Shown: positions 56,329 through 64,000 of the stretch, piece by piece
Numbering within the stretch: position 1 is the stretch's first letter
Layout of the letters: each line of letters opens with the position of its first letter
DNA from: Rhizobium sp. WSM4643
Lineage (GTDB): Bacteria; Pseudomonadota; Alphaproteobacteria; Rhizobiales; Rhizobiaceae
DNA length: 64,000 nucleotides
Reading direction: 5' to 3'
NCBI RefSeq assembly: GCF_025152745.1
Contig: NZ_CP104040.1
Location: forward strand, 1,612,001 to 1,676,000
Translations under genes and position numbers: made by a program
Notes under the pieces: model-generated
What the model saw: the letters and a program-made list of their open reading frames with translations, nothing else
Databases searched by the model: none
What the model was told of the DNA's origin: nothing

Positions 56329-57152
56329 CACACCGCCATCGGATTGAGCCCGCGTGCGATGCGGCTCATGATGAGGACGACGCCGAGCGTCAGCACCACC
56401 ATGATGGCGGCAATCGTCGATGCACCGACCCAATCGAAGGTCACCATGGCGCGCTGGTAGAGGAATGTTCCCATCATCATCTGCTTTTCTCCGCCGAGCA
56501 GTTGCGGTGTCGCATAGGAGGTGAAGCTGCCGGTGAAGACCAGGACCGCGCCGACGATGAGGCCGGGTGTCGCAAGCGGCAAGATCACCTGAAAGAATGT
56601 CATCAGCGGTTTCGCGCCGAGCGACGCGGCCGCATCGATCAGATCGCGCGGGATGCCTTCAAGCACCCCGACGAGCGTCAGGATCATCAGGGGAACGAAG
56701 AGATAGACCATGGCAACGATCACCGAACCTTCGGTATAGAGCATCGAAAGCGGTTCACTGAGGATGCCGGTCGAGATCAGCATGGCGTTCAGAATGCCGT
56801 TCTTTCCGAGAATGATCAGCCATGCGAAGGACCGGACGACGACACCTGTCAGCAGCGGAAAAACCGCTGCGATGATCATGACGCTCTTTGCGCGACCGGG
56901 CATCTGCGCGATCACATAGGCGGTGATGAAACCGACGGTGAGCGAAATCGCCGTCGTGATCAGGGCGATTTCCAACGTGCGATAGAGAACCGCCCGCCGA
57001 AAACCGCTGTTGAAGAACGTCACATAGGGAGCAAACACACCCTTCGGTTCCGCAAACGTCGCCGCAATGGTGATGGCGACCGGAATGATGAGAAGCACAA
57101 TGACGGCAATCGTCGCCGGCATCGTCAATCCCCATCTGGCAAAATGCTTCAT
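56328..57152 (-). CDS. ABC transporter permease 1 (PotB-like)
   Basis: The 274-residue protein has six membrane helices with a periplasmic loop after helix 1 (FAEPKGVFAPYVTFFN) and the EAA-type loop DAAASLGAKPLMTFFQVILP near residue 175. It forms the channel with permease 2. The start MKHFARWGLTMP is chosen because the longer frame to 57233 reads through the intergenic region with no ribosome-binding site. Confidence 0.92.
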   Translation of the reverse strand: MKHFARWGLTMPATIAVIVLLIIPVAITIAATFAEPKGVFAPYVTFFNSGFRRAVLYRTLEIALITTAISLTVGFITAYVIAQMPGRAKSVMIIAAVFPLLTGVVVRSFAWLIILGKNGILNAMLISTGILSEPLSMLYTEGSVIVAMVYLFVPLMILTLVGVLEGIPRDLIDAAASLGAKPLMTFFQVILPLATPGLIVGAVLVFTGSFTSYATPQLLGGEKQMMMGTFLYQRAMVTFDWVGASTIAAIMVVLTLGVVLIMSRIARGLNPMAV

Positions 57153-57266
57153 CTCAAAACTCGTGGCATGTCCTGATATCACGGCGCCGCATCTCGGATT
57201 CGAATGTGCGGCGCTTCCATGTCTGGCAGTCAACCGGCTTCAGGTCAGGCCGGGATATCGGGCACC

Positions 57267-58307
57267 TTACTGACCGAAGACTTCGTTCCAGCGGTCGATC
57301 CAGTCGGCCTTGGCAGCATTCATCTTGGCATAGTCGATGCGGGTGAGGCTGGCGACCATATCCGGGCCATAGGTCCAGATCTTCGCCTGGTCCGGCGTCA
57401 GGCTGACCTTTGTCGAGATCGGCGCATCGACGCCTTGTTCCGCTTCGGCCTGCTGGACGTCCTTGGACAGGATGAAGTTGATGAACTGATGCGCGAGTTC
57501 GACATTTTCCGCACCCTTCGGGATGTTCACGGTGTTCAGCGTCGCGATGTCGCCGTCCGTAAGCTTGGCCCATGTCATCGTCGGAACGGCCGCCTGCATC
57601 GACGCCAGGGTAAAGTCCTGGGCCAGCGCAACGCGCACTTCGCCTGTTGATATCAGGTTCACCAACTCCGAGCCGGTGTTGTAGTTCTTGACGACGTTGG
57701 GCTTCAACGCCTCGATTTCCGAGAAGGCCTTGTCGGTGTCTTCATAGGCATCTGCGCCACCATGCTTGCCGGCTTCCAGAACGACCAGCGGGCCGGCCGT
57801 AGTGGTGATTCCGGGCAAGGAGACGGAGCTTTTCAGATCGTCGCGCCACAGGTCGCCCCAGGCGGTGATCGGCGGGTTGACCTTGGCGGAATCATAGACG
57901 ATGCCGACGCGCCCTATCGTATAGGCAGGGCCGTATTTGCCCTGAGGCGCCTTGCCCAGTTCGTAGATATCCGCGAGGTTGGGAATCTTCGACGCATCGA
58001 TCTCCTGGAACAGCCCCTGCTCGATGCCGAGCTGCGAGAAGCTGTCTGTGAGATAGATGACATCGACGCCCTTGCCATCGCGCAATTTCAGCTTGTTGAG
58101 CCGGTCGGCATTGTTGCCGGTTTCGAACACGATCTCGCAGCCGCAGATCTTCTTGAACGGCGTGATGATGTTCGCATTCATCTTCTCGCCATTATAGCCC
58201 CACCAAGAGATGGTCAGCGTCTTCGATTGCGCATGTGCCGCTGCGGTGCTGCCGACGGCGGCAAGCAGCGCCAGAGACAGGATTCGGGCAAAACGTCTGG
58301 CCTTCAT
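57267..58307 (-). CDS. ABC transporter periplasmic binding protein (PotD/PotF-like)
   Basis: The 346-residue product has a signal peptide (ILSLALLAAVGSTAAAHA) and a family 1/PotD-type fold: LTISWWGYNGEKM near residue 33, VDVIYLTDSFSQLG near 80 and VPTMTWAKLTDGDIA near 240. Two Cys (KKICGCEIVF) are unusual in this class and could form a disulfide. By family the ligand may be a polyamine or other small amine, but the sequence alone does not settle it. AAGGA lies nine bases before the ATG at 58307. The gene is divergent from adenine deaminase. Confidence 0.9.
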   Translation of the reverse strand: MKARRFARILSLALLAAVGSTAAAHAQSKTLTISWWGYNGEKMNANIITPFKKICGCEIVFETGNNADRLNKLKLRDGKGVDVIYLTDSFSQLGIEQGLFQEIDASKIPNLADIYELGKAPQGKYGPAYTIGRVGIVYDSAKVNPPITAWGDLWRDDLKSSVSLPGITTTAGPLVVLEAGKHGGADAYEDTDKAFSEIEALKPNVVKNYNTGSELVNLISTGEVRVALAQDFTLASMQAAVPTMTWAKLTDGDIATLNTVNIPKGAENVELAHQFINFILSKDVQQAEAEQGVDAPISTKVSLTPDQAKIWTYGPDMVASLTRIDYAKMNAAKADWIDRWNEVFGQ

Positions 58308-58392
58308 GAGCAATGTCCTTCTGTGAAAAGCGGCGTTGGCAATCGGGATGATACCCCCAGGATTTGGGGGATACTATTTTTTGATCGATCAG

Positions 58393-58433
58393 CTCGCAAG
58401 CTCAATAATTGAGCAAATACGCTCTTGTGCGAG
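58393..58433. promoter_or_regulatory. Nested inverted repeats between the ABC block and adenine deaminase
   Basis: GCTCAATAATTGAGC (58400-58414) is a perfect dyad with a three-base centre. It lies inside a wider pair, CTCGCA (58393-58398) and TGCGAG (58428-58433). A CCCCC/GGGGG hairpin followed by six T residues lies further left near 58350-58381. The shared promoter region probably holds an operator here; no purine riboswitch was recognised. Confidence 0.45.
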
Positions 58434-58521
58434 GAATTTTCCAAGACCGGAGCATCGCTTTACACATCGGCGTGTGGTCTTTACGGTCCGGCGGTTCCAG
58501 CTTCTCACGGGCATTTCATTC

Positions 58522-60399
58522 ATGGCCACTTCGCGCACTGCTCTTCCCGACGATCTGCTGATCAACGCGTCCGACGAGGTTCTGACGCGCCAGGATCTCG
58601 TGCTGACGGCGCTCGGACGCCGGCCCGCCGACAGGCTGTTGCGGGTCGGCAGGTTGCTCGATGTCCATTCGAGGACATGGCTCGACGATCAGGAGATCGT
58701 CATCAAGGGCCGCCGCATCGCCTATGTCGGCCCCGCCGGCAGTTACGCAGGCGAGGTGAACGAGCGGTTCTCCGAGCCGGATCTTGCGGCCGTGCCGGGC
58801 TTCGGCGAGGCGCACAAACATATCGAAAGCTCCCATCTGACGCCGGAATGGGAGGCGGCTTTGGTGATGCCGCATGGCGTGACCTGGACATGCGAGGCGA
58901 GCCACGAATTTTCCAACGTCAACGGCGCCCGCAATCTGGAATTCTGGCTGGAAGCGCGCCGGCGCGGATCGCCGATGAAAATCTTTCCCCTGCCTGGCTC
59001 AGCCGTCCCGCCGACCGCCTATGAATGGGGTGGCGGCTGGTTCGGCTATGACGAGCAGAAGGCCTTCCTTTCCGAAAGCCTGATGGTCGCCGGGCTCGAC
59101 GAGGTCATGGACTGGCCGTCCATTTCAGATCCCGGCAATCCTTCCTACGATCGGCTGTGGGGCATGATCGGCGCGACCTTCGAGCAGCGCGGCGTGGTCG
59201 AAGGCCACGGTGCTGGACTGCGCGACATGGCCTCGATCAATGCCTTTGCCGCGGCAGGTCTCGCCTCCGATCACGAAGGCTGGTTTCTCGATGAGATCTG
59301 GCAGAAACTCCTCCACGGTCTTTTCATCGAGCTCAGGCCGCATTCCCTGCCGGAGGTCATCCGCGGACTGATCGACAAGGGGCTGACGGATTGGTCGCAG
59401 ATCGCGCTGGTCACCGACGACCGCAGCGCCTCGGACACGCTGAAAATCGGTGCGACCGACCACAATGTCCGCCTCGCCATTGAAAACGGCCTTGCGCCGG
59501 AGATCGCCATCCAGTGCGTCACCCTCAATCCGGCACGCCATATGCGGCTGACGCCTTGGGTCGGATCGATCGCGCCGGGCCGCTTCGCCGATTTCGTTCT
59601 TCTCAGCGACATCGCCAGCCTGTCGATCGAAAGAGTGTGGGCGGACGGGCGTCCCGTGTCCGAGGGTGCGACATTCATTGGCGTGCGCCCTGAAATCGAT
59701 TGGCCGCAATGGGCGACGCGGACCGTGAAAATAGACCGGACGGTGACATCCGACGATTTCCGCATCGAGGCGCCGCCGAACCGGGCCACGGTCAATGCTG
59801 CACTTTTGCGGCCGTTTCACTGGCACGACGATTTCATCACCATGGAATTGCCGGTGGAAGAGGGCGCCGTGCAGCGGGATGCCGCGCGTAATGTCACCAA
59901 ATTCGCAATTGTCGACCGGTTTTCCGGGGAGGCGAAGGTCTCCAGGATGTTCTGGCTGGGCACCGGACCGCGCACGCCGGAGACGGCACTCGCCTCCACG
60001 CTGGGGCACGACAAGCACAATATCTGGACGGTCGGCTCATCCGACGAGGCGATGGCGATATCAGTCAATGCCCTGAACGAGCAGCAGGGCGGCTGGGTGC
60101 TGGTATCCGGCGGCAAGATTCTCGCCCGCGTCCGCTACGAGATCGGCGGCTTGATGACGGCGCGTTCGGCCGAAGTGCTCGATGCGGAGATGCAGGCTCT
60201 TTATGCCGCTGGCGCCGGGATCGACTGGATGTACGAGCCGACCTTTTCGCCTCGATGGTGGCCGGGATTTCCCGAACGCCTGTCGTTTGCGACGTTGACC
60301 TGCTCGCCCTGGCGCTGGGTCCTGGTCGCGCCGTCGGAACTGGCGCCGGAGGGGTTCGTGAACGTGCTCACCGGCAAGACCCATCCGATTGTCTGGTGA
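58522..60399 (+). CDS. Adenine deaminase (amidohydrolase)
   Basis: The enzyme turns adenine into hypoxanthine. The 625-residue product has the full Ade layout: the HxH metal motif in GEAHKHIESS near residue 100, ASHEFSNVNG near 134, the later GHGAGL, SDHEGW and VTDDRSASDT ligands, LNPARHMRLTPWVGSIAPGR, and a C-terminal domain. Family members usually have a Gly/Asp-rich PGFID before HxH; here it is PGFGEAHKH, and DPHE is ASHE. The specificity could therefore differ (adenosine or another aminopurine). The start MATSRT has a weak ribosome-binding site. It is divergent from the ABC block. Confidence 0.88.
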   Translation: MATSRTALPDDLLINASDEVLTRQDLVLTALGRRPADRLLRVGRLLDVHSRTWLDDQEIVIKGRRIAYVGPAGSYAGEVNERFSEPDLAAVPGFGEAHKHIESSHLTPEWEAALVMPHGVTWTCEASHEFSNVNGARNLEFWLEARRRGSPMKIFPLPGSAVPPTAYEWGGGWFGYDEQKAFLSESLMVAGLDEVMDWPSISDPGNPSYDRLWGMIGATFEQRGVVEGHGAGLRDMASINAFAAAGLASDHEGWFLDEIWQKLLHGLFIELRPHSLPEVIRGLIDKGLTDWSQIALVTDDRSASDTLKIGATDHNVRLAIENGLAPEIAIQCVTLNPARHMRLTPWVGSIAPGRFADFVLLSDIASLSIERVWADGRPVSEGATFIGVRPEIDWPQWATRTVKIDRTVTSDDFRIEAPPNRATVNAALLRPFHWHDDFITMELPVEEGAVQRDAARNVTKFAIVDRFSGEAKVSRMFWLGTGPRTPETALASTLGHDKHNIWTVGSSDEAMAISVNALNEQQGGWVLVSGGKILARVRYEIGGLMTARSAEVLDAEMQALYAAGAGIDWMYEPTFSPRWWPGFPERLSFATLTCSPWRWVLVAPSELAPEGFVNVLTGKTHPIVW

Positions 60400-60508
60400 C
60401 GTTGCGGCCCGCCAAAATTCCACCTGATTGATCTTCTTACTGCAGCAAATAGAAAGCATTAACCATAGTCCCGTAGACAACGAACAGGATCAAAGGAACC
60501 TGTGTTCG

Positions 60509-60808
60509 ATGGCTACTGAAATGACCCGCCGGCCTGCCGGCGACAATGAAGGCAGGATTATTGCCTTCCCCGCTGGAACCGGAACTGCCAATGTCGAGCG
60601 TTGCGCTCGCGAACTCGGCCGGCGGCATGGCGCAGATGCGATAGAATTCTGGAAGGCCGAATGCCGCAGGATTGCCGATCAGCTTTTGGCGGCAGGTATG
60701 CCGGAGAGCGATGTCGGTCAGCGGGTGCTGCAGTTTCAGCAAGACGTCCAGAGCGAACTCGTCTTCAGCCATCAAAACGGACCATTGCCCAAGTCTCAAA
60801 ACCGATAG
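60509..60808 (+). CDS. DUF6074-family protein
   Basis: The 99-residue protein matches the DUF6074 pattern typical of Rhizobiales: an IIAFPAG segment near residue 18 followed by a helical region (RCARELGRRHGADAIEFW) and LLAAGMPESDVGQRVLQFQQ. The function is unknown; such proteins are often encoded in several copies in rhizobial genomes. AAAGGAA precedes the ATG. The gene lies 110 bases after the adenine deaminase and is convergent with the esterase gene. Confidence 0.8.
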   Translation: MATEMTRRPAGDNEGRIIAFPAGTGTANVERCARELGRRHGADAIEFWKAECRRIADQLLAAGMPESDVGQRVLQFQQDVQSELVFSHQNGPLPKSQNR

Positions 60809-60850
60809 CGGCGATCTCGCGGGTTCTGACGGCCGTCATATGCCTTGCGA

Positions 60851-61942
60851 CTATCGCAGCAGTCCGGCGGACCGAAGGGCGTCTTCAATGATTTTTTGGA
60901 TGCCGCCACGATCGCTACCTGTGCCGTATGGATCTGCCGCGCTTTCCGGTTGAGCAGCAGAGACTTTCGCGTTGCGCCGTTTTTCAAACGAGGGGACGAG
61001 ACCCCAGGACCTGGCAATTTCGACGGTCGAGGAAATTCCGACGTCAAGCATGAAGGGACCGCTTGCCCCATAGCCGGTGCCGACATCAAGCGGCGTGCCA
61101 TGACCCATCCCGGCAATCGTATAGAGCTCGATCACCTCGACGCCGTCAGCGTCGGTCCAGACCTTTCGCTGATGCTGTCCGATCTCTTCGACACGCGCCG
61201 GGAATGCGTCGACGCCGTGGACATGTGTCCATTGCTCGACCATCGTATTTGCGTTGGACGGCACGACGGTTCTGTCTGCGCTTCCCTGCCAGATCGATAA
61301 TGTCGGCCACGGTCCGTTGTGCTCTGAAGCATTTCTCAACCGCTGTTGAAGCTCTTTGCTGGTCGGACCGCCCTGGCCGCGCATTCGGTCGAACGCCTCG
61401 GGAATGGTTGCGGCACTGGCATATGGCAGGCCTGCGATGATTGCGCCGCCGGCAAAGACCTCGGGATAGGTGGCGAGCATGGCGGCGGCCATCGCACCGC
61501 CAGCCGAAAGTCCGGTCACGAACACGCGCCTGCCGTCGATGCTGTGTTCCGCAACCACCTTCGCAATCATCTGACGAATGGAAAAGACCTCGCCGTGATC
61601 CCGGCTTATGTCCTCCGGGTTAAACCAATTGAAGCAGAGGTTTGGATTGTTTGCCCGCCGTTGCTCGGGAAACAGCAGTGCGAAGCCGTAGTCCTCGGCC
61701 AATCGCGACCAGCCGGACCCGATATCATAGCCGGCGGCAGTCTGGGTGCAGCCATGCAGGACGACGACCAGGGCCATGTTCTTCCCGTGCTGTGACGGCA
61801 GATACGTATAGCCTCCCAAAGCCCCGGGATTAGAACCGAACGTTTCCAGGGAGACGAGGTCGGTGTTGTCCTGCGTGGGGCGGGTGCGAAGCATTCCTCG
61901 CAGCGCAGCAAGGCGTGCAAGCGTGTCTGACATGGATCTCAT
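60851..61942 (-). CDS. PHB depolymerase-family esterase (LpqC-like)
   Basis: The 363-residue protein is an alpha/beta hydrolase of the extracellular-PHB-depolymerase/feruloyl-esterase group: LVVVLHGCTQTAAGYD near residue 58, the nucleophile Ser in TGLSAGGAMA near 145, and GMGHGTPLD near 285 with the catalytic His. It has no signal peptide, so a cytoplasmic or Tat-independent role is likely. GGAG lies eight bases before the ATG at 61942. It could act on medium-length oligoesters; this is inferred. Confidence 0.9.
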   Translation of the reverse strand: MRSMSDTLARLAALRGMLRTRPTQDNTDLVSLETFGSNPGALGGYTYLPSQHGKNMALVVVLHGCTQTAAGYDIGSGWSRLAEDYGFALLFPEQRRANNPNLCFNWFNPEDISRDHGEVFSIRQMIAKVVAEHSIDGRRVFVTGLSAGGAMAAAMLATYPEVFAGGAIIAGLPYASAATIPEAFDRMRGQGGPTSKELQQRLRNASEHNGPWPTLSIWQGSADRTVVPSNANTMVEQWTHVHGVDAFPARVEEIGQHQRKVWTDADGVEVIELYTIAGMGHGTPLDVGTGYGASGPFMLDVGISSTVEIARSWGLVPSFEKRRNAKVSAAQPESAADPYGTGSDRGGIQKIIEDALRSAGLLR

Positions 61943-62259
61943 GAAAATTCTCCGCCAATCAGCAGCCGGGACGGCGGTGATGCTTACATAAACGCGTCAG
62001 TGAGCGAATGGTTGCTGCAGTGCACAATATTCTGGGGTGGCTGCACTTCCAAGCGCGTGGGCATGGTGCGCCGGCTCCCGCGACGAACCGGCTCCGGGCA
62101 AGTTCCATGACGTAGGCTCAAACCTACGGCAAACCACTCTCTCACCGAGTGACGAGGAAAACGGTCAATTCAATTTGACCGATGGCTCCCGGCCCCAGAC
62201 ACGCAGTTTGCCAAGCGCCTTGATAAAAGCTGTAACGTCCTTCGTCGCTCCGAGCGCAA
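61943..62259. other. Non-coding gap
   Basis: This stretch shows no convincing gene on either strand. It contains two small dyads, CGTAGG/CCTACG near 62113 and CGGTCAA/TTGACCG (62162-62181), and no recognisable RNA. It adjoins a catalase relic, so it may be decayed sequence. Confidence 0.5.
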
Positions 62260-62454
62260 TCACGCCTCATCGGGTGAATTGGCGATTCCGGCCTTCTGCA
62301 TCAGCGCCTGTGCTGATTCCACATAGCCGATGAACTTGCAGTGCACGAAGGCATCCGCCACGAAATCGCGGGCCGTTGCCTCCTTTAGCAAGTCGCCGGT
62401 TCCCTCGGCCGAGGGGAGGAGTGCGGTCCGCCGTACTCCGGTGAGATTTTGACC
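62260..62454 (-). pseudogene. Catalase (KatE type) C-terminal remnant
   Basis: A 64-codon open minus-strand frame ends TGA at 62260-62262 and reads LLPSAEGTGDLLKEA, then DFVADAFVHCKFIGY and SAQALMQKAGIA. This resembles the DJ-1/PfpI-like C-terminal domain of large-subunit catalases. The frame is closed upstream by a stop at 62455-62457, there is no start codon with a ribosome-binding site, and the haem-binding catalase core is absent. The fragment is probably what remains of a deleted katE-like gene. The region 62455-62601 shows nothing else. Confidence 0.6.
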
Positions 62455-62601
62455 TCACCGAAGCATCACCACGGCCGCATGTTCCGCTCGATGCAAAATA
62501 AATCGCCAATTGGGAAAGAGGCTGGCGGCGGAGAGCCGCGATGGCGCCGGTTAAAAGGGGACGCGTTGCCCTTCGACCCCGCGCCCGGTTTCCGTCGATT
62601 C

Positions 62602-63522
62602 TTAAATCCGAGGTGTGACGAGGAGATCCTCCTCTTCATCGCGCTGCGACCCACCGAACGCTGCGGCGGCAGAGGCGATGAAAGCCCCGATCAGAAGCGA
62701 CAACGCGCCGAGCAATGCCGTGGTGGAGGCCGCCTTGCGTGCCTTATCGGCGGCTTTCTGGGCGGCGACCTTGGCGTCGTCGATCCGCTTCAGAACGGTG
62801 TCGACGCGGGTACGCGCATCGGCTTCGGAAAGACCGGTCCGCGCAGAGACGATGGTGGCGAGATAGGCCTTGTCATCATCAGGAATTTGGCCTTCAGCGG
62901 CGCCGTTCAGGAGGATGCGGGATACTTCCGCCGTTGCCGCGGCGTCATTCGACGGTGCCGCTGCGCGAGTCTGATCAGGACGCAGCAACGCGTCGGTAAA
63001 ATAGGCAGTGGGCAAATCCATCGGCGATGCTGTCGACGATGCGGCTGCCGTGCCGGCTGCAGTGGCGGTCGAACCCACAGCTTGTGCGGCGGAGCCTACG
63101 GCTTGTGCGCCTGCGCCGGCAAGCGAAGTCAGCGACGACGCCAGAAATCCGGCGACGAAGATCGTAGCCAGCGCCCAGCTGATGAAGCCATGCGCCGTAT
63201 CGCGGAAGAACACCTCGTCGGTGTGGACGGCCGCCCACTTCGTGCGCAGCCGGCCGGTGATGTAGCCTCCGAGCCCGGAGGAGAGCCATTGCACGACAAC
63301 GAGCCAGATCGCTGCCGTCACCCCCACCGTGCCGAGCGAACTGCTTTGCCCCGACCAGGGCGACACCATCGTCAACCCAACCCCGGATCCAAGCAACAGA
63401 AGAATGAGCGTCACCCCGATGGCAGCCGCGGCGCCTGCGAAGATAGGCCCCCATGTGATGGCGGATTTGGACGATTCGACCGGAGTAGCAATCTCTCCGG
63501 AACCTGTCATTGAAACCGACAT
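62602..63522 (-). CDS. Membrane protein of unknown function
   Basis: The 306-residue protein has about four membrane helices: two near residues 28-50 and 65-90, one near 112-135 and one near 268-295. A long Ala/Thr-rich segment (about 135-270) containing a helical region lies between them. It begins with a polar Ser-rich stretch. Similar rhizobial proteins have been labelled PhnA-like, but I see no catalytic residues. It starts nine bases after the 25-residue peptide gene, so the two form an operon. The function is unknown. Confidence 0.85.
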   Translation of the reverse strand: MSVSMTGSGEIATPVESSKSAITWGPIFAGAAAAIGVTLILLLLGSGVGLTMVSPWSGQSSSLGTVGVTAAIWLVVVQWLSSGLGGYITGRLRTKWAAVHTDEVFFRDTAHGFISWALATIFVAGFLASSLTSLAGAGAQAVGSAAQAVGSTATAAGTAAASSTASPMDLPTAYFTDALLRPDQTRAAAPSNDAAATAEVSRILLNGAAEGQIPDDDKAYLATIVSARTGLSEADARTRVDTVLKRIDDAKVAAQKAADKARKAASTTALLGALSLLIGAFIASAAAAFGGSQRDEEEDLLVTPRI

Positions 63523-63531
63523 GATCTGTTC

Positions 63532-63609
63532 CTATCGCATAAACAGAGCAAGAAGGATGATGATCGGCAGTGGAACACCAAGCAGCCAAAGAAGAATACC
63601 GCGACCCAT
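63532..63609 (-). CDS. 25-residue hydrophobic peptide
   Basis: A perfect GGAGG ribosome-binding site precedes an ATG at 63609 that opens a 25-codon frame ending TAG at 63532. The product begins MGRGILLWLLGVPLPI and is one hydrophobic helix ending ALFMR. It is followed nine bases later by the membrane-protein gene, so the two are likely co-transcribed. Similar mini-proteins occur in many Rhizobium genomes by my recollection. Its role may be to assist or regulate the downstream membrane protein. Confidence 0.7.
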   Translation of the reverse strand: MGRGILLWLLGVPLPIIILLALFMR

Positions 63610-63740
63610 GAGAGACCTCCTGTCAGGAACTGACGTTACGTGGTTGATGCCACTCAACTTTTATCCACGGCGTTTGTTCCCGGCCGGCTTCTCTCGCGCG
63701 AGTTCAGCCGAAACCCGACATGATCTGCCGCGCAATCTCT

Positions 63741-64000
63741 TCAATCACGCGGCAGCTTATAAAGTAACAACAGATTGTCGGATCGGTTGCCGCATCCTTG
63801 ATATTTGAGGCGCTTGGCAACCTCGGCGAGAGATATGTCACGGCCGCAACGGCGAGCAATCTCCCGCCGGTCGATGGATGTTTCGTGATGGCATATGCGG
63901 CAACGGGCATGGAGGACGTACCACTGCGGCAAGGTCGCCAGCGTTTCTTTTTCGATTTCGACGGCATGGCGACCAGGAGATGCGAGTTCAATACTGCGGC
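63741..64000 (-). CDS. Cys-rich protein, 5' end beyond the window
   Basis: The frame is open from the right edge to a TGA at 63741 and encodes at least 86 residues. It includes PQWYVLHARCRICHHETSID with a CxxC pair, an Arg-rich helix (RREIARRCGRDISLAEVAKR) and a further Cys (YQGCGNRS), a pattern that suggests a small zinc-binding or nucleic-acid-binding protein. No family is recognised. An internal ATG at 63932 could be the start but the protein-like frame continues past it. Confidence 0.65.
   Translation of the reverse strand, partial: RSIELASPGRHAVEIEKETLATLPQWYVLHARCRICHHETSIDRREIARRCGRDISLAEVAKRLKYQGCGNRSDNLLLLYKLPRD

Noticed and set aside
58308..58521. Purine riboswitch before the adenine deaminase
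   Set aside because: The conserved purine-aptamer core and loop-loop motif are missing. The visible CCCCC/GGGGG hairpin is on its own.

Overview
The window looks like chromosomal (or chromid) DNA of a fast-growing rhizobium, Rhizobium leguminosarum/etli type. The evidence is the high GC, a class II B12-dependent ribonucleotide reductase, a nasST-controlled nitrate assimilation operon, many solute-binding-protein transporters, DUF6074 and other small rhizobial proteins, and intergenic palindromes of the kind found all over Rhizobium genomes. No phage, plasmid-transfer, IS, CRISPR or toxin-antitoxin genes were seen. Almost all of the sequence is compactly coded.

Layout. 0-8 kb: nrdJ (minus) with a long upstream region carrying NrdR-like boxes, a secreted Cache-like protein, xanthine phosphoribosyltransferase, a two-domain universal stress protein and a CinA-like molybdopterin-binding protein. 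8-21 kb: wrbA, tRNA-Leu(UAA), a VanZ-like protein, threonine dehydratase, a HlyU-type protein, a membrane diguanylate cyclase, an azoR/LysR divergent pair, cpdB, a PilZ protein, a DMT exporter, and the Lrp/alanine dehydrogenase divergent pair. 21-25 kb: a tight minus-strand operon cysteine synthase - AlaX editing protein - SseA sulfurtransferase - GNAT. 25-28.5 kb: an orphan ChrR-like cupin protein, an SDR, two small proteins and a HAD phosphatase.

28.5-37.7 kb is the assimilatory nitrate/nitrite system: nasT-nasS, then narK-type transporter, nirB, nirD and nasA. The 480-base gap before narK holds two NtrC-like sites, a textbook sigma-54 promoter and a strong intrinsic terminator in the leader, which matches dual control by nitrogen status (NtrC/sigma-54) and nitrate (NasS/NasT antitermination).

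37.7-46.7 kb is a LacI-regulated uptake cluster with a perfect palindromic operator, a sugar ABC transporter with two RbsC-like permeases, and directly behind it a fused DctQM TRAP transporter with its own binding protein. 46.9-51.6 kb: 1-Cys peroxiredoxin, a class I glutamine amidotransferase-like hydrolase, a YfcG/YghU-type GST, a lytic transglycosylase and an NAD-dependent epimerase. 51.7-60.4 kb: a six-gene minus-strand block (PotABCD-type ABC transporter, M20 peptidase, glycerate 2-kinase) divergent from an adenine deaminase. 60.5-64 kb: DUF6074 protein, PHB-depolymerase-like esterase, a catalase relic, a membrane protein preceded by a 25-residue mini-gene, and a Cys-rich protein cut by the window edge.

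No single locus stands out as a wholly new system. The most rewarding leads are the nitrate operon control region, the ChrR-like protein that lacks both the usual zinc cysteines and a sigma-factor partner, mosaic repeats that supply the stop codons of their neighbours, the perfect 18-bp hairpin before the DMT gene, the cysK-alaX-sseA operon, and the 25-residue membrane peptide.
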